64,000 nt of DNA from Medicago truncatula (taxonomy: Eukaryota; Streptophyta; Magnoliopsida; Fabales; Fabaceae), in assembly GCF_003473485.1 (NCBI RefSeq), contig NC_053045.1, positions 24,340,494-24,404,493 on the forward strand, written 5' to 3'. The notes beneath the pieces are model-generated. The model ran no database searches and was not told the origin of the DNA. It saw only the letters and a list, made by a program, of their open reading frames with translations. Both the position numbers and the translations under genes were made by a program. Below are positions 33,075-44,817 of this stretch, piece after piece. Position 1 is the first letter of the stretch. The number at the start of each line of letters is the position of its first letter.

Positions 33075-34948
33075 CTATTAGGCCTAAGTAACATTATAAC
33101 CAAGTAGTGAGTTCAAGTAGCTAAAGAACTTCAGTTAAGTGCGAATCCTTAGGGAAAAACCCTTGGTTAAGAGTCCACACTAAACTTACTTCTCAGCCGA
33201 ACTTTGTATTACTTGGGTCTGTTTCTCCTAAAAAGCGTAAGTCTTACCTATGTAGGAATAAGCGGTATATCAATATCAACATGCTTCTTTAACACATATA
33301 ATGTGTTTTTTTTAACGATTAATATTAGTTAGTATTGTTGTTAGTTTTGATGTTGGAGATGGCCAAAATCAATCATGACCTCATCACCCAACTCAATGAC
33401 TCCCGCCAAACCATTGTTATGTTCTCCGAGAGCACATATAGTCAGATGCAAGCCCTTCATGGGTTGGGGCGGGTCACGGACCACCCGAAAAAATAAATAA
33501 AATTTAACAATTGTAGGTCTATTTTACGAGATTTTAAACAATTTTGCGACGGTTTTAGTTTTTGGCAAAACCAAATTCCTGTAAAGTGGTGATGTGCCCC
33601 ACTTTGAAAAATTAAAAAATTAAATTCATAGGTCTATTTTACGAGGTGTTAAACAATTTTTCAATGGTTATAGTTTTCGGCGGTTTCAAAAGTGACCTAC
33701 AAGATTTTTGTCATGCTTATACTTGGCAAGTTTGCGAAGGTTTACAGATCTTCTAATTTGCAGGGGTTTCAAACCTCCCTAATATTGTCATGTTAACTGA
33801 AATTCCCCCGATTAATAGTTGTACTATACAATAAATGGTTTCATAATTTATATTAATACTAAAATATGTAATTCATTTTTCTAAAGTATCCACCCAAGTA
33901 TTGTAGTACAAGTCAGCCACTTCAACTTCTTCCATGTTTATTTTATTGACTGGCCCATTTTTATTTTTTTTTATTGTAGTACATAGAATAACTATGCACA
34001 AAGTTTAGCTATAAACCTCGAAATCCAATTTCTCATGATCTTGAAGTAATCACTTTTATTCTATTTTTTTATGCGTTGTGCATGTAAATCAAAGTTGACC
34101 CACATGTTGTGGAAGTAAAAATATGTCTCCTAGATCATGGTTTCACATCAAGTTTCAACTTTCAAGTCAACTATTAAAATTGTGATTTGTTCACTAACCA
34201 CTACAGATGAAGACAAAGTGGCAGTTGAAATTGAAACACCTTTTTTGATACAAAAGTATAAAGACAATTGCAAGAGGGGGCCATCTTGCTACTGTTATCC
34301 CCTTCCAAATTTCACCACTATGAAATGCCTTCAAGATCAGTAGGAATTATACACATGACAAAATTCCAATTAATAGGATTAATTAACCCATTATGTTTTT
34401 TTTTAGACATTAACCCATTATGTGAAGAGCCTTGTGACTTAACTATCATTTTTATCCACTTAATATAGGATTTTTAACATGGGTAATTTTAACTTGTAGC
34501 TTTAGGGCATATGTTAAGAATTCCATAAATGGTAAATATTTATTACAAAACATAATTTTCAATTTTTAGAAGAATAGATTGACACAATTTCTAAACAAAA
34601 TTTCCACTTCAAGTTCTTTAACATGTGTCATAAAGGAACAAGTTAACATTTCTCTTTTAACATTGCTACATACTTTAAGAGCTGACGTCCAGAACGATTT
34701 CTCCTAACAATAGTGACCTGATGATCATTCTTTATTTTTTGATGACTTTACTCATATATTAATGTTTGATGAAACACCTTCATTGTTCAAGTCTAAATGA
34801 AAACACAATTGTTACGACTTGAAGCATATGAAGATGGTTTAACCCAAAAGACTAGTTCATTAGATAGGAGAACATCATTACTTAGTATCACATACAATTA
34901 TTATATAAACTCAATCTAGGATTTCTAACATAGATTAGTTCACAAAAC
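33075..34948. other. Intergenic, no gene seen
   Basis: It includes a diverged ~113 bp direct duplication (AGGTCTATTTTACGAG at ~33516 and ~33629). A short frame near 33355-33490 (AKINHDLITQLNDS) looks protein-like but too short to assign. Nothing else is supported. Confidence 0.5.
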
Positions 34949-35246
34949 TCTCCTCTCTTTGTAGTGCACTCTCAAATAAGTCTTTGAGATTATGTGCATT
35001 TCAATAAGGTACTTGACTCTATTCAACTATCAAGTTGATCCCTATATTTAATTACTTACTATCAATTAAATCTTTATATTTTAACAACTTAATATCAATT
35101 TGATCCATAAGTTTATCCACTTACTATCGTTTTAGTCAATAGCATGCATACTTAATATGAATAGAATTCGATAGAATAAATGACATTTTGTAAACATTCA
35201 TAAAGCCGAGAATTTATTTGAGAGCGTTGTACAAAGAAGGAGGAGA
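34949..35246. mobile_element. Foldback MITE, about 298 bp
   Basis: TCTCCTCTCTTTGTAGTGCA followed by CTCTCAAATAA on the left is inverted on the right as TTATTTGAGAGCGTTGTACA followed by AAGAAGGAGGAGA. The interior is AT-rich and non-coding. TSD not resolved. Confidence 0.7.
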
Positions 35247-37216
35247 CTAATTAGACTCTTTACAAAAAATTTATGCAATAAAACTTCTTTTTTAATCTTC
35301 CTGAGTTTTTTTTAAGGATAAATTCCTATGAGTTGATTAGATGAGAAATGGGATTTCTTAATACGTTATGAATACTCTTTTATCATACCCAACTTATTAA
35401 AAATTCAAAATACTAGAATTAAAAAATTTAATTATAATATATTAAATTTTTTATTTTGGGAAATATATATGTTGAATTTGTCATACAATCAATCATTTAG
35501 TTAAATAATGACATCATAATTTTTTAAATTCATTTTGAGAAAAACAATAATTGACACATCTAGTTATTTGCGAAAAATAAACTTATATTTAAAGAAAGAG
35601 CTACATTCTGATTTAGGTAGGCCAACCGGTGGCGAGTATCGAAGTTGAAGTGGCGCACAAGAAAGCTCGTTTGAAATATTGTAGATTTGACATCTGGTGT
35701 CGGATTGACTCAAATTATATCTTTTCGGAAAGCTACAGACCTCACGAGTATATGAAGGCCAAAAACCGCATTTTAATATTTCAACATCTTTATTATTTTT
35801 CTGTTTTATTCTAGTTTGTTATTTTCCTGTCAATTTGGGTTTGTTATTTTCCCTAGTATTTAAACATAACTTTCGTAGTCTAAGAGACACTTTTTTTCAT
35901 TCAATAAAATAATCGAGAAATTTTCTCTATTCTAATGGATTCCAAAAACTCTTATTTGATAAATTTATCGCTTTACAACCTATCTAATTTATGTTTTAGA
36001 CTTAACGTTGTTAATCCTTGCTTCCATTCTGCATCCCATTCTATAAAAAATAAAATAAGATAGAGCTACATGCACTTTAAGATCAAGAATATACTACTTG
36101 TTGACACAGATTCCTAACCAATTACGTAGAAAATTAGGTATAAGTTGTGCATGATGGTCCCATGAGTTTGTTGCAAATTAAAAAAAGGAGGTAGTTGCCT
36201 ATACTTTTTATTCTGCTTCATTTTCATTCTTGCCTTTATTAGGTGTAAGTGTAACTAAATCACACACATTAGAACTGCCACTCACTTGTACTAAACGTAT
36301 GATGCCTTGAGGTTTAAAATTTGAGCTTCGAGGATCAATTGTGACCGATGCAGGATCACAATCATGGTATGATACATTTGTGGCAACTGTTTTTTTTTTT
36401 TTTTTTTTCTTAGGGGATTTATATATGGCAACTAAGATAGTTGAAATGTTAGGTTTGCATGTTGTTTCATAAAGTTTAGAAAAGTTAAACTTCCAGCCTC
36501 ATCAAGATCAGATATACATCAATCATCTATCAAAGATGTCTTCAAAAAAATACTTGTCGATTAAACTTTGTAGGTAAGTAAATTTGTTACCAACTGAGTT
36601 AACATTCATTGATAATATGCAATCTTAAATCTTAATAAATAAACGTTTATAAAAAAAAACTCTTAATACATAAATCTTTAATGGCGGCGACGACAAAAAA
36701 TGCTCAAATGACTGATAAAATCTCAAATATGATTATGATTATTATTATTATTGTATTCAATTTTGTCCATTGTCTAAAAATCACATTCCTAGTTGTGTTT
36801 TTCAACAATTTATGCATTGGCCTACATGGCTACATACTACTAAAGAGTTACTTTATAATCTTCTTTAAGATAAATTGACGACCTATTTAAAGTCTTTGTT
36901 GAAAAATAAATTATCATTTTAGTCACTTTTTTTTCTCTCTAAAAAGTTAGATTATTCCATCAAATATATTTATATTTTTTTAAACAAAATTAGACTTTAT
37001 ACTTTACAAAACTCATATCGATGGTACAAATTTTCATTTTGAAGAGAATTTAAGATAGAGGAATGATATACCATTGTCTAAAGTTTCGTAAGTACAAAAT
37101 ACATAAATTAGAATAGAGCCTAAAAAATATCACACAAAACCATCCGTTATAAATAACATAAGCGATTAGACTTCCACAACATAAAAAAGCGTTTGAATTT
37201 CAATTTGAAGAGATAT
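35247..37216. other. Intergenic, no gene; possible LTR fragment near 35610-35930
   Basis: 35610-35930 is less AT-rich and contains GTTTGTTATTTTCC repeated, then CATAACTTTCGTAG and an AATAAA-like tract, reminiscent of an LTR end, but no boundaries were found. The rest is featureless apart from a 17-base-plus T run near 36390. Confidence 0.35.
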
Positions 37217-37857
37217 CAGGTATGTTTGGTAACACCCAAAAAAGAGCTTTTACCTCTTAGCTTATAGCTTATAAACTTGTTTGATAAAAAAAGCTTTGTT
37301 TGGTAACACTTTTTCACTATGAGTTTATAGCTTATTTCACGAGCTTATAAACTATTTTTCAGAAGCTATTCCAAGTAGCGTTTGATTTTATAGCTTATAG
37401 CTTCTCACTTTTTCTTCCAATTTTACCCTTATTATTTCATTTAAATTCCATTTTTATCCATTACAATTTTTACAATAAGCTACGTAATAAAGACTACAAT
37501 CCCTTTATTCCAATTTTTGTATATATATCAGCTGGTCTTTTTTTTTTTGTTTTGAAAAAATATATACCTTCGTTTTTTTTTTTACGAAACAAAATACTAT
37601 TACTCTATTAGTATTACTTTTATTTTTTTTATTTTTTTGAGGTAAGTATTTTTTTAAAGAAAAATTAGTTTACAAAATTACAAATACTTAAATATTAATT
37701 GATATAATATTTATTATGAATTAAGAATACCCTTTATGTCATTTTACATTTATCAGCCAGTTGAATCGCTATTTTTATCAAACACTTCAGTTAACTTATC
37801 AGCTAAAAGCTATCAGCTAACTTATAAGTTATCCGTTATTTTTACCAAACAGAGCCA
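37217..37857. mobile_element. Candidate hAT-like MITE, about 640 bp
   Basis: The left end GGTATGTTTGGTAACACCC and right end TTTTACCAAACAGAGCC are inverted, and internal AGCTTATAGCTTATAAAC-type repeats on the left mirror AAGCTATCAGCTAACTTATA on the right. The interior has a T-rich non-coding stretch. I could not confirm an 8 bp TSD, so the superfamily is a guess. Confidence 0.6.
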
Positions 37858-38010
37858 TCATATATATCTCAAATAGGATCATCAGAGGGAACCTATGTTA
37901 AAAAACTCACATAAAACTTATTCTCTTATGTAACTGACCAAAGTTAAACTTGGACCTCAAGTTTTTCTTTTTCATAGTTAAAATATACTTTTTGGAAATC
38001 ATTTTTTTTT

Positions 38011-38884
38011 GGGTTAATTAAGTTTTTGGTCCCTATAAATATCTGCAGTTTTGTTTTTAGTCCCTATAAAAATAAATCACACTTTTTAGTCCTTACAAAA
38101 TTTTCCGTTAGTGTTTTTAGTCCCTGTTAAATTAAAATTTATTTAATTATGCTTAAAATTTTAAATTTTTTAATGATTTTTTACATACTTGTTTAAAACG
38201 TTATAAAAGGTTCCGCCAAAATAAATTAGCTCAAAATTTTATTTTTAGGTCCAAATTTTCGTTAGTTTTATCTTGAATTTTTGGCGTTTTAAAAAAATTA
38301 TATTTAATTCATTACATGTTAAAAAATTATAATTTTTTATAAAAGAGATTATTATAATGTACTTAACATGTCTGTTAAAAATCATTTAAAAATATAAAAG
38401 TTTAAGTATAATTAAACAAATTTCAATTTAACAGGGACCAACACATACTTTTAGTCCTTGTAAAATTAAAATTTGCTTAATTGTGCTTAAACTTTTAAAT
38501 TTGTAACATATATTTTTCACATACTTACTTAGAATATTATACTAAGTTCCTCCACAAAAAAAGTAATTTAAAATTTTATTATTAGGTCCAAATTTTCATT
38601 AATATAATTTTGAAAATTTGGCTTTTAGAAAAATTCATATTTAATTCATTACATGTTAAAAAAACTAAAAAAATTTACAAAAGAGTGTCTTACGATGTTA
38701 TGAACATGTATGTAAAAAATATTTCAAAATTTAGAAGTTTAATTATAATTAAACAAATTTTAATTTAACAGGGACTAAAAACACTAACAGAAAATTTTGT
38801 AGGGACTAAAAAGTGTGATTTATTTTTATAGGGACTAAAAACAAAACTGCAGATATTTATAGGGACCAAAAACTTAATTAACCC
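38011..38884. mobile_element. Long-TIR foldback element with 9 bp TSD, 874 bp
   Basis: Starts GGGTTAATTAAGTTTTTGG and ends CCAAAAACTTAATTAACCC; the arms match for over 80 bp, essentially without mismatch, which implies recent insertion or gene conversion. Nine T residues flank each side (38002-38010, 38885-38893). Non-coding. A shorter relative is at 40320-40601. The 9 bp TSD points to Mutator-like mobilisation. Confidence 0.88.
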
Positions 38885-38893
38885 TTTTTTTTT

Positions 38894-39483
38894 AATTTTT
38901 ATAATTCATAATTTTGATCTCTCATTTTAAAATTTTAAAATATAGTATCCTAATTTTTAAACTTAAAAAAAAAAAAAAAAATCATCGTAGAATTTGGGGA
39001 TTATTTTATAGTCGTTAAGTTTTAAAATTTTATCCACACTGAATTTTGAGTTTATTTTTGCATACCTATCATATTGACGTAACACATATTTTTTTGGTCA
39101 AATCTCATTTTTAGCCTTTTAAGCATGTAATTTTTTTTCTTACAAAAAGCATATCATTTTTTAAAAACAATACTTTATTTTTTTTTTATAATAATGTTTA
39201 GTCAGATTTGCATTCTCGCACGGTTGCTTTGTCATCTCATTGTTTGAGTTGACACAAACAAAAATTAGTCTGAAACTTAGTGATAGAAAAAATTCCTGAA
39301 ATTTTTAAAATTGGAGATCTCATTTTTTAATTTAGAAATGAGTGAATTAAAATCTTATATCAACAAAAAAGGTGTGAAATCGAAAGTGCACTTGAATAAA
39401 TATTTAAATAAGGTACTTTTTTAAGTATCTATTTTCAATATAAATATAATGTTCTTTTATGAACTAAATATTCATAGAGAAAT
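38894..39483. other. Intergenic, no gene seen
   Basis: AT-rich with A and T homopolymers. Confidence 0.5.
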
Positions 39484-39622
39484 GATATTTGTACAATCAT
39501 TTTTTGACAACTTTTGCACAACTTTCTCTCTTACTTTTTCTCTCTCCATTGTTTTTGTCCAATAAGAAGAGAGAAAAACAAGGTTGTCACCAAAGTTGTC
39601 ATCAATTGGATGTACAAATATC
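39484..39622. mobile_element. Small MITE, about 139 bp
   Basis: The end GATATTTGTACAATC is inverted at GATGTACAAATATC, and inner arms TTGACAACTTTTG and CAAAGTTGTCATCAA also pair. The interior is CT-rich and then AG-rich, so the whole unit folds back. Confidence 0.75.
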
Positions 39623-40001
39623 ACTACTCATATTCATACGGCAAAGGAATGACAGTGTATAACATATGTTTTTGTGGAATTGAGATCTCTTTATTTTGAA
39701 ATAAGACCGGATGAAAGAACAATCTCAACCTATGAATATTTATTTCTACGACATCATTCTTTTCTCCAATGGCGTAGGTATCATTACTTCCAATGAAGCC
39801 TTTGACGGTGTAGAACATATGTTCTACACCTGCAGGAGCCTTTCATCAACTAATTATCTCTTTATGTTTTTTAAAAATGAAAAACATGTTGACCTCTTTT
39901 TGTGGGGCAAAGTTATAAATGCAACCAAAGTCGAGATTAAATGCATTGGACCATTAGTGAACGTTTTCTCTCATTTACGGTGATAAAAATCATGCATATG
40001 C

Positions 40002-40128
40002 AGGGGCATAACTCAGTTAATAAGATAATACATTATTATATATAGGGGCTGGGGTTCGAATTCCGGACACCCTATTTATTCATCTTATAAGGTGAATTCT
40101 AACCACTGGGTTACCTAATCAAAACAAA
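40002..40128 (+). mobile_element. tRNA-derived SINE, plus strand (degenerate)
   Basis: GGCATAACTCAGTTAATAAG (A-box region) and GGGGTTCGAATTCCGG (B box), then TTCATCTTATAAGGTGAATT, CTAACCACTGGG and an A-rich end, the same family layout as the SINEs at 5534 and 41730. TSD not clear. Confidence 0.75.
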
Positions 40129-40319
40129 GATTAAAGTTTTTTAAGGTGATTTATGTTTTTGGTCGCATCAATTTACCATTTTGTCTTTAGGTAACCTCCA
40201 AAGTCCAATTCACCAAACTTTAATTTTTGTTTATGTCTACAATTTTGTTATTTGTACATTCTCTTTCCTTGTAGATGATGCATTGATATCTTTAAATTAT
40301 CAATATGTAATTAAATATT

Positions 40320-40601
40320 GGGTTAATTAAGGAAATGATCCTTATAAATATTCAGAATTTTGTTTTTAGTCCCTACAAAATAAAATCACACTTTTTAGTC
40401 CTTATAAAATTTTCCATCAGTATTTAGTCCTTATAAAATTTTCTATCAGCATTTTTAGTTCCCATAAAAAATTTTCATCAACAATTTTGGTCCCTAAAAT
40501 GCTTAAGGAAAATGTCACAGGGATTAAAAAGTGTGATTTAATTTTGTAGGAACTAAAAAAAAAATTGTAAATATTTATAGGACTAAAAACTTAATTAATC
40601 C
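40320..40601. mobile_element. Long-TIR foldback element with 9 bp TSD, 282 bp
   Basis: Starts GGGTTAATTAAGGAAATG and ends AAACTTAATTAATCC. The arms share TTTTTAGTCC and AAATCACACTTTTTAGTCC blocks with the element at 38011. The target duplication TTAAATATT is at 40311-40319 and 40602-40610. More diverged than the 38011 element, so older. Confidence 0.88.
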
Positions 40602-40627
40602 TTAAATATTTAATCTTAACATCAATA

Positions 40628-40644
40628 GCTGGAATAGCTCAGTT

Positions 40645-40677
<33 letters not shown>

Positions 40678-40701
40678 GAGGTTCAACCCCTCCTTCTAGC
40701 G
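40628..40701 (+). tRNA. tRNA-Asn (GTT)
   Basis: Begins GCTGGAATAGCTCAGTTGG and ends CCTCCTTCTAGCG. Acceptor GCTGGAA/TTCTAGC, anticodon GTT at 40662-40664 in the loop CTGTTAA, T arm GGAGGTTCAACCCCTCC. 74 nt, no intron. A T run starting ~40716 can terminate Pol III. The foldback element ends only 26 bp upstream. Confidence 0.95.
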
Positions 40702-41713
40702 TTATTGCAATATTATATTTTTTTTCCTCTTTAAAAATTAGGGTAAAGAGGGAAAGCTTGCGTAACACTTTGGTTTGTAATTTCCTATTGCAGTGTCTTT
40801 GTGTCAACGTAAAGTTATCTATATTTCTCCTTAAAGTATAATACGACATGCACCGACCAAGAATGTCGAGTCATAATTTTGATGAAGTTGGTTAATGATG
40901 AAACCTAGTTCATTATGCAATTATTATGTACCAAAAGTTTTATTTATTGTTGCATGTGTTACAACAAGACATATACATGTAGTATCATATTCATATGCAT
41001 ATAAAACTCAATATATTGTGGTAACCAAGAACGAGTGATGAAATAAATTCATGGTTTGTGTTTTCCTTAGACGCTACTCTTACTACTCTTTCGAGGAGCT
41101 CTCTCATCAATTTCTCACATTTTAGAGCAGATTTTAATTTAAAAAAAAATACAAAATCCCGTTTTTAAAATCTAAATTGTTATCTTTCAAAATAAAATAA
41201 AAAATATAAATCCTCCGACTTTTTTGGTTACATGAGAGGGGAAAAAGAAGCAAAGAAAAACTACGTCCTAATAAAGGACAGGTGGCATAGCGCAATCCTT
41301 ACCGATGTAGTGTCTAGTCACAACCCTAATTTTCCACTTTCATTCCTTGACATCCAAAATGCAGAAAAGTGAAGAAGTGCAGAAGGAAAAGGCAAACCCT
41401 CAGCTGGACCTAAACTAGACTCCGAATCCATCTATGATCATGAGTTTCCAGACACATTGCTCTTCCGCTCGGGTCGAGGCCGCTACTCGTTACTCCCATA
41501 ACATCAGCTAGTAAAGCTGAGGATAGACATGATAATGGTTGATGTATCATCACAAGAGACTCTGAATGATTAACACCTACTTTTGCAAGTATATATTATG
41601 ATTCAACAATTTAAGAACCGCTTGCAATCCGGGTCCATAGTTAACCAAATAATTGCTTGTCCCATTTAAACAAATTATTTTAATTACTATTTTATAATAC
41701 CAAATCAAATATT
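40702..41713. other. Intergenic, no gene seen
   Basis: 41380-41560 is less AT-rich (CTTCCGCTCGGGTCGAGGCC) and may be an old repeat remnant, but no boundaries or coding sequence are visible. Confidence 0.45.
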
Positions 41714-41729
41714 TATCAATGCTACATTT

Positions 41730-41861
41730 TTTTTGGGTCAGGTAGTCTAGTGGCTAGAAATTCACTTTTAAAGTGAATAAGTGGGGTGTCTGAGGTTCGA
41801 ACCCCGAACACTGCATATAATAATGCATTGTCTCTGCCAACTGAGATATGCTCACGGGGAC
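41730..41861 (-). mobile_element. tRNA-derived SINE, minus strand
   Basis: On the minus strand: CCCCGTGAGCATATCTCAGT (A box), GGGGTTCGAACCTCAGACAC (B box), ending in an A tract. The TSD TATCAATGCTACATTT lies at 41714-41729 and 41862-41877. Confidence 0.9.
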
Positions 41862-42031
41862 TATCAATGCTACATTTATTCATTCAAATTTTTATTTTAT
41901 TTTTTTACAAAAGCAAACCTCATATCATAAAACAAATTACTTTAATTACTATTTTATAATACCAAATCAAATATTTATCAATTTTATCAATGCTGCATTT
42001 ATTCACTGGAATATTAATTTTTGTTTTTTTT

Positions 42032-42409
42032 GGGTTAACACCTCTTTTCGTCCCTGTAATATTAGCGAATTCCGGTTTTAGTTCCTGTAAAAAAAAGATT
42101 TAGATTTTGTCCCTGTAATTTCATATTCTTTCACTTTTGGTCCCTCCTTTCATCACATCAGCAGAATATGCATAAATTACGTCCCTGTAATTTCAGATTC
42201 CTCCCACTTTTGATCCTTGTAATTTCAGATTCCTCCACTTTTGGTCCATCATTTTACGTGTCATGTATGCATATTCTGCTGACGTGGTGAAATGAGGAAC
42301 CAAAAGTGGAAGAATCTGAAATTACAGGGACATAATCTAAATCTTTTTTTTTTACAGGAATTAAAACCGGAATTCACTAATATTACAAGGACGAAAAGAG
42401 GTATTTACC
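42032..42409. mobile_element. Long-TIR foldback element, 378 bp
   Basis: Starts GGGTTAACACCTCTTTTCG and ends CGAAAAGAGGTATTTACC. The arms extend more than 60 bp (CTGTAATATTAG / CTAATATTACA; GGAATTC both sides). T runs of 8-10 flank it, consistent with a 9 bp T-rich TSD like that of the 38011 element. Interior repeats carry CCCTGTAATTTCAGATTCC. Non-coding. Confidence 0.82.
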
Positions 42410-42533
42410 TTTTTTTTTTCTTCCAGAAACAGTAATATATTGGATGCTACTATTTTTAATGTTAAGATTATTTTAGATTTTTACCCGGTGCTTGGATAGT
42501 TTTGAGGGGTAAATGAGCGTAACAAGTGAGTTA

Positions 42534-42681
42534 CTTCTTCATCCGTTTCAAAATATAAGCAAAATTCATTTTTTAAGTTCATTCATTTAATGATGTATAT
42601 GGTCTATATTATGAACTACATACATCATTAAATGAATGAACCTAAAAAGTAATTTTTGCTTATATTTTAAAACGGAAGGAG
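42534..42681. mobile_element. Stowaway-like MITE
   Basis: CATCCGTTTCAAAATATAAGC is inverted at GCTTATATTTTAAAACGGAA, with TA at 42532-42533 and 42682-42683. The interior hairpin CATTTAATGATGTAT / ATACATCATTAAATG makes it almost fully self-complementary. Confidence 0.82.
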
Positions 42682-42683
42682 TA

Positions 42684-43865
42684 TCTTTTAGATGTCGTGT
42701 CTGACCCTTCATTGGTTTGATAAAGGTCTATTCATTGAAAATTTAAAACATCATTATTAGTTGACATTTTTTTTTTTTTTTTACAATTTTCTTTTTAGCA
42801 TTGTTTGGTGTTTTACCATGAATTTCGTTCCTTTATTTTAATAGTTGAAGTGATGTTAATTTCTGAAGGTCTTCTGTCCATGCCTAATGATTTTTTCGAT
42901 AACATGTTGTTATATAGAAACTACAACGGAAAGATCAATTTGAATAGCTACGTAAGGATGTTATTCCTCATATTTCATCATTTTGCTATTATTATATTTT
43001 TGTGCACCAAGGTATTGATTTAATTTATAAAAAAAAGGGTTATTTCAGATAGCTATTTAGGTTGAATTTTGAAACATGTAGGTGTGTTAGAATATTTGAT
43101 ATTCACGTCATCAATTCTAAATATCTATCAATTAATACTAAATTGGCTAATGTTAATGTATCCATTTTTTTTAATCTAATGTTGGATAAGTTTGAAACGT
43201 GTCCAAGGCAGTTTTAAATAAATATTATTAAAAAATGTGGTAATGGAAAGGGAAAATCAATATAATGGAATTTATAGTAAATTTTTACTTCACCAAGCGG
43301 TGTATATTTCCTGTGTATGCTGTTTGATATTTATGTGTTCAATTAATATTTGGTCTATTATTCACTATTGGATTAATTTTGTTTTTTTAACCATTAGTTG
43401 AATTTTGTAGTCAGCTTATTATGTAAATAATCTTCATATTATTTATAGATTAAGGTAAGCATCTGTGATTATTTTACAAGATGTGTTGATCTTCATTTTC
43501 TTTTTCACGTGGGATTTTTAAAGTTAACAATAAAAAATTACCTTTTTTTAATGGACTTTAAAATATTGTTGTCATAACCATTTTTTCAACTTTGGTAAGA
43601 TCTATAGACCTCACATCACTGATACAAAAACATGGTGTATGTGGAGTGTTTGCTTCATTTGGTCATTTTTTATGATGAACTAGTCACAAATCCGTGCTTT
43701 GCACGGGTTCAATAACGTATTCGATAAAAAAATTCTTTGAAAGAAGAGATGTTAAAACGACGGAACATTATGATTCATCATAAAATATGTATGGGCTGAT
43801 TAAGAGAGCATATAATCAGTTTATGAGATTAGGAATTGACATAATATTTAAGATGAAAACAATTG
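42684..43865. other. Intergenic, no gene; hairpin near 43690
   Basis: Chance frames only. ACTAGTCACAAATCCGTGC followed by TTTGCACGGGTT (43679-43710) contains a CCGTGC/GCACGG hairpin of a kind common in plant repeat ends. 43825-43865 belongs to the B3 tandem unit interrupted by the next insertion. Confidence 0.45.
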
Positions 43866-44817
43866 TGTTATCACGATTTCGGGGTATCAAGTCATTAATT
43901 AGGCTTGAACCTTTCAATCTTTGATATTCTCTATTTTTTCTTGGGAAGGGCAAAATTGAGAAAACCCTTAGAAATTCTAAGTTCGGGGGTCGTTTTCGTT
44001 ACGGGAAGGTGTTAGGCACCCGCAATGACTATAGTACTCTATAGGAACCGTTTTCTTAGTTTTATGTCTACGCTTTATTTTTAATGCTATTTATAAAAAA
44101 GAAGTTGTTTATTTAGGTTAAGAATGGAGGGAGAAAATGTTTGAGATTTGATTTTATTGGACTTGGAGAGGTTTTGACCTCTTGCCTACATACCCTTTTT
44201 AGGGATCAAAATTCCATGTAGTTCTCTTTCAAAAATGTTTTTGTGTGTTTGATTGATTTTAAGTTTTGGAAAATGGTTTTGAAGAAGAGAAAGAGGCCGT
44301 AAAGGCATGAGAGAAAAAATGGTGAATAGTTGGTTCAATTATTATTAAAAAAAGGTCTAAGTTGGAATTAAAGTTTATTTGAGTTTGATTAAGAAAATAA
44401 AGAGAAAATTCAATGGAGTTTTGACTCCAAGGTTTATTTGGAAAAAATTTCAAGTGATGGATGTTATCGCGATTTTCGGGTGTCAAGTCATAAATTAGGC
44501 TTGAACCTTTCAATCTTTGATATTCTCTATTTTTTCTTGGGAAGGGCAAAATTGAGAAAAAACCCTTAGATTCGAAGTTCGGGGGTCGTTTTCACTACGG
44601 GAAGGTGTTAGGCACCCGCGGTGACTATAGTACTCTATAGGAGCCGTTTTCTTAGTTTATGTCTACGCTTTATTTTTAATGCTACTTATGAAAAAGGAAA
44701 TTTACTTATGTTAAGAATGGGAGGGAGAAAGTGTTTGAGGTTTTATTTTAGTGGACTTGGAGAGGTTTTGACCTCATGCCTACATACCCATTTAAGGGAT
44801 CAAACTCCAAAAACGCG

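Noticed and set aside
36681-36878. 65-residue hydrophobic plus-strand frame
   Set aside because: Ile/Phe-rich because of AT-rich triplet runs (ATTATTATT); no gene structure around it.
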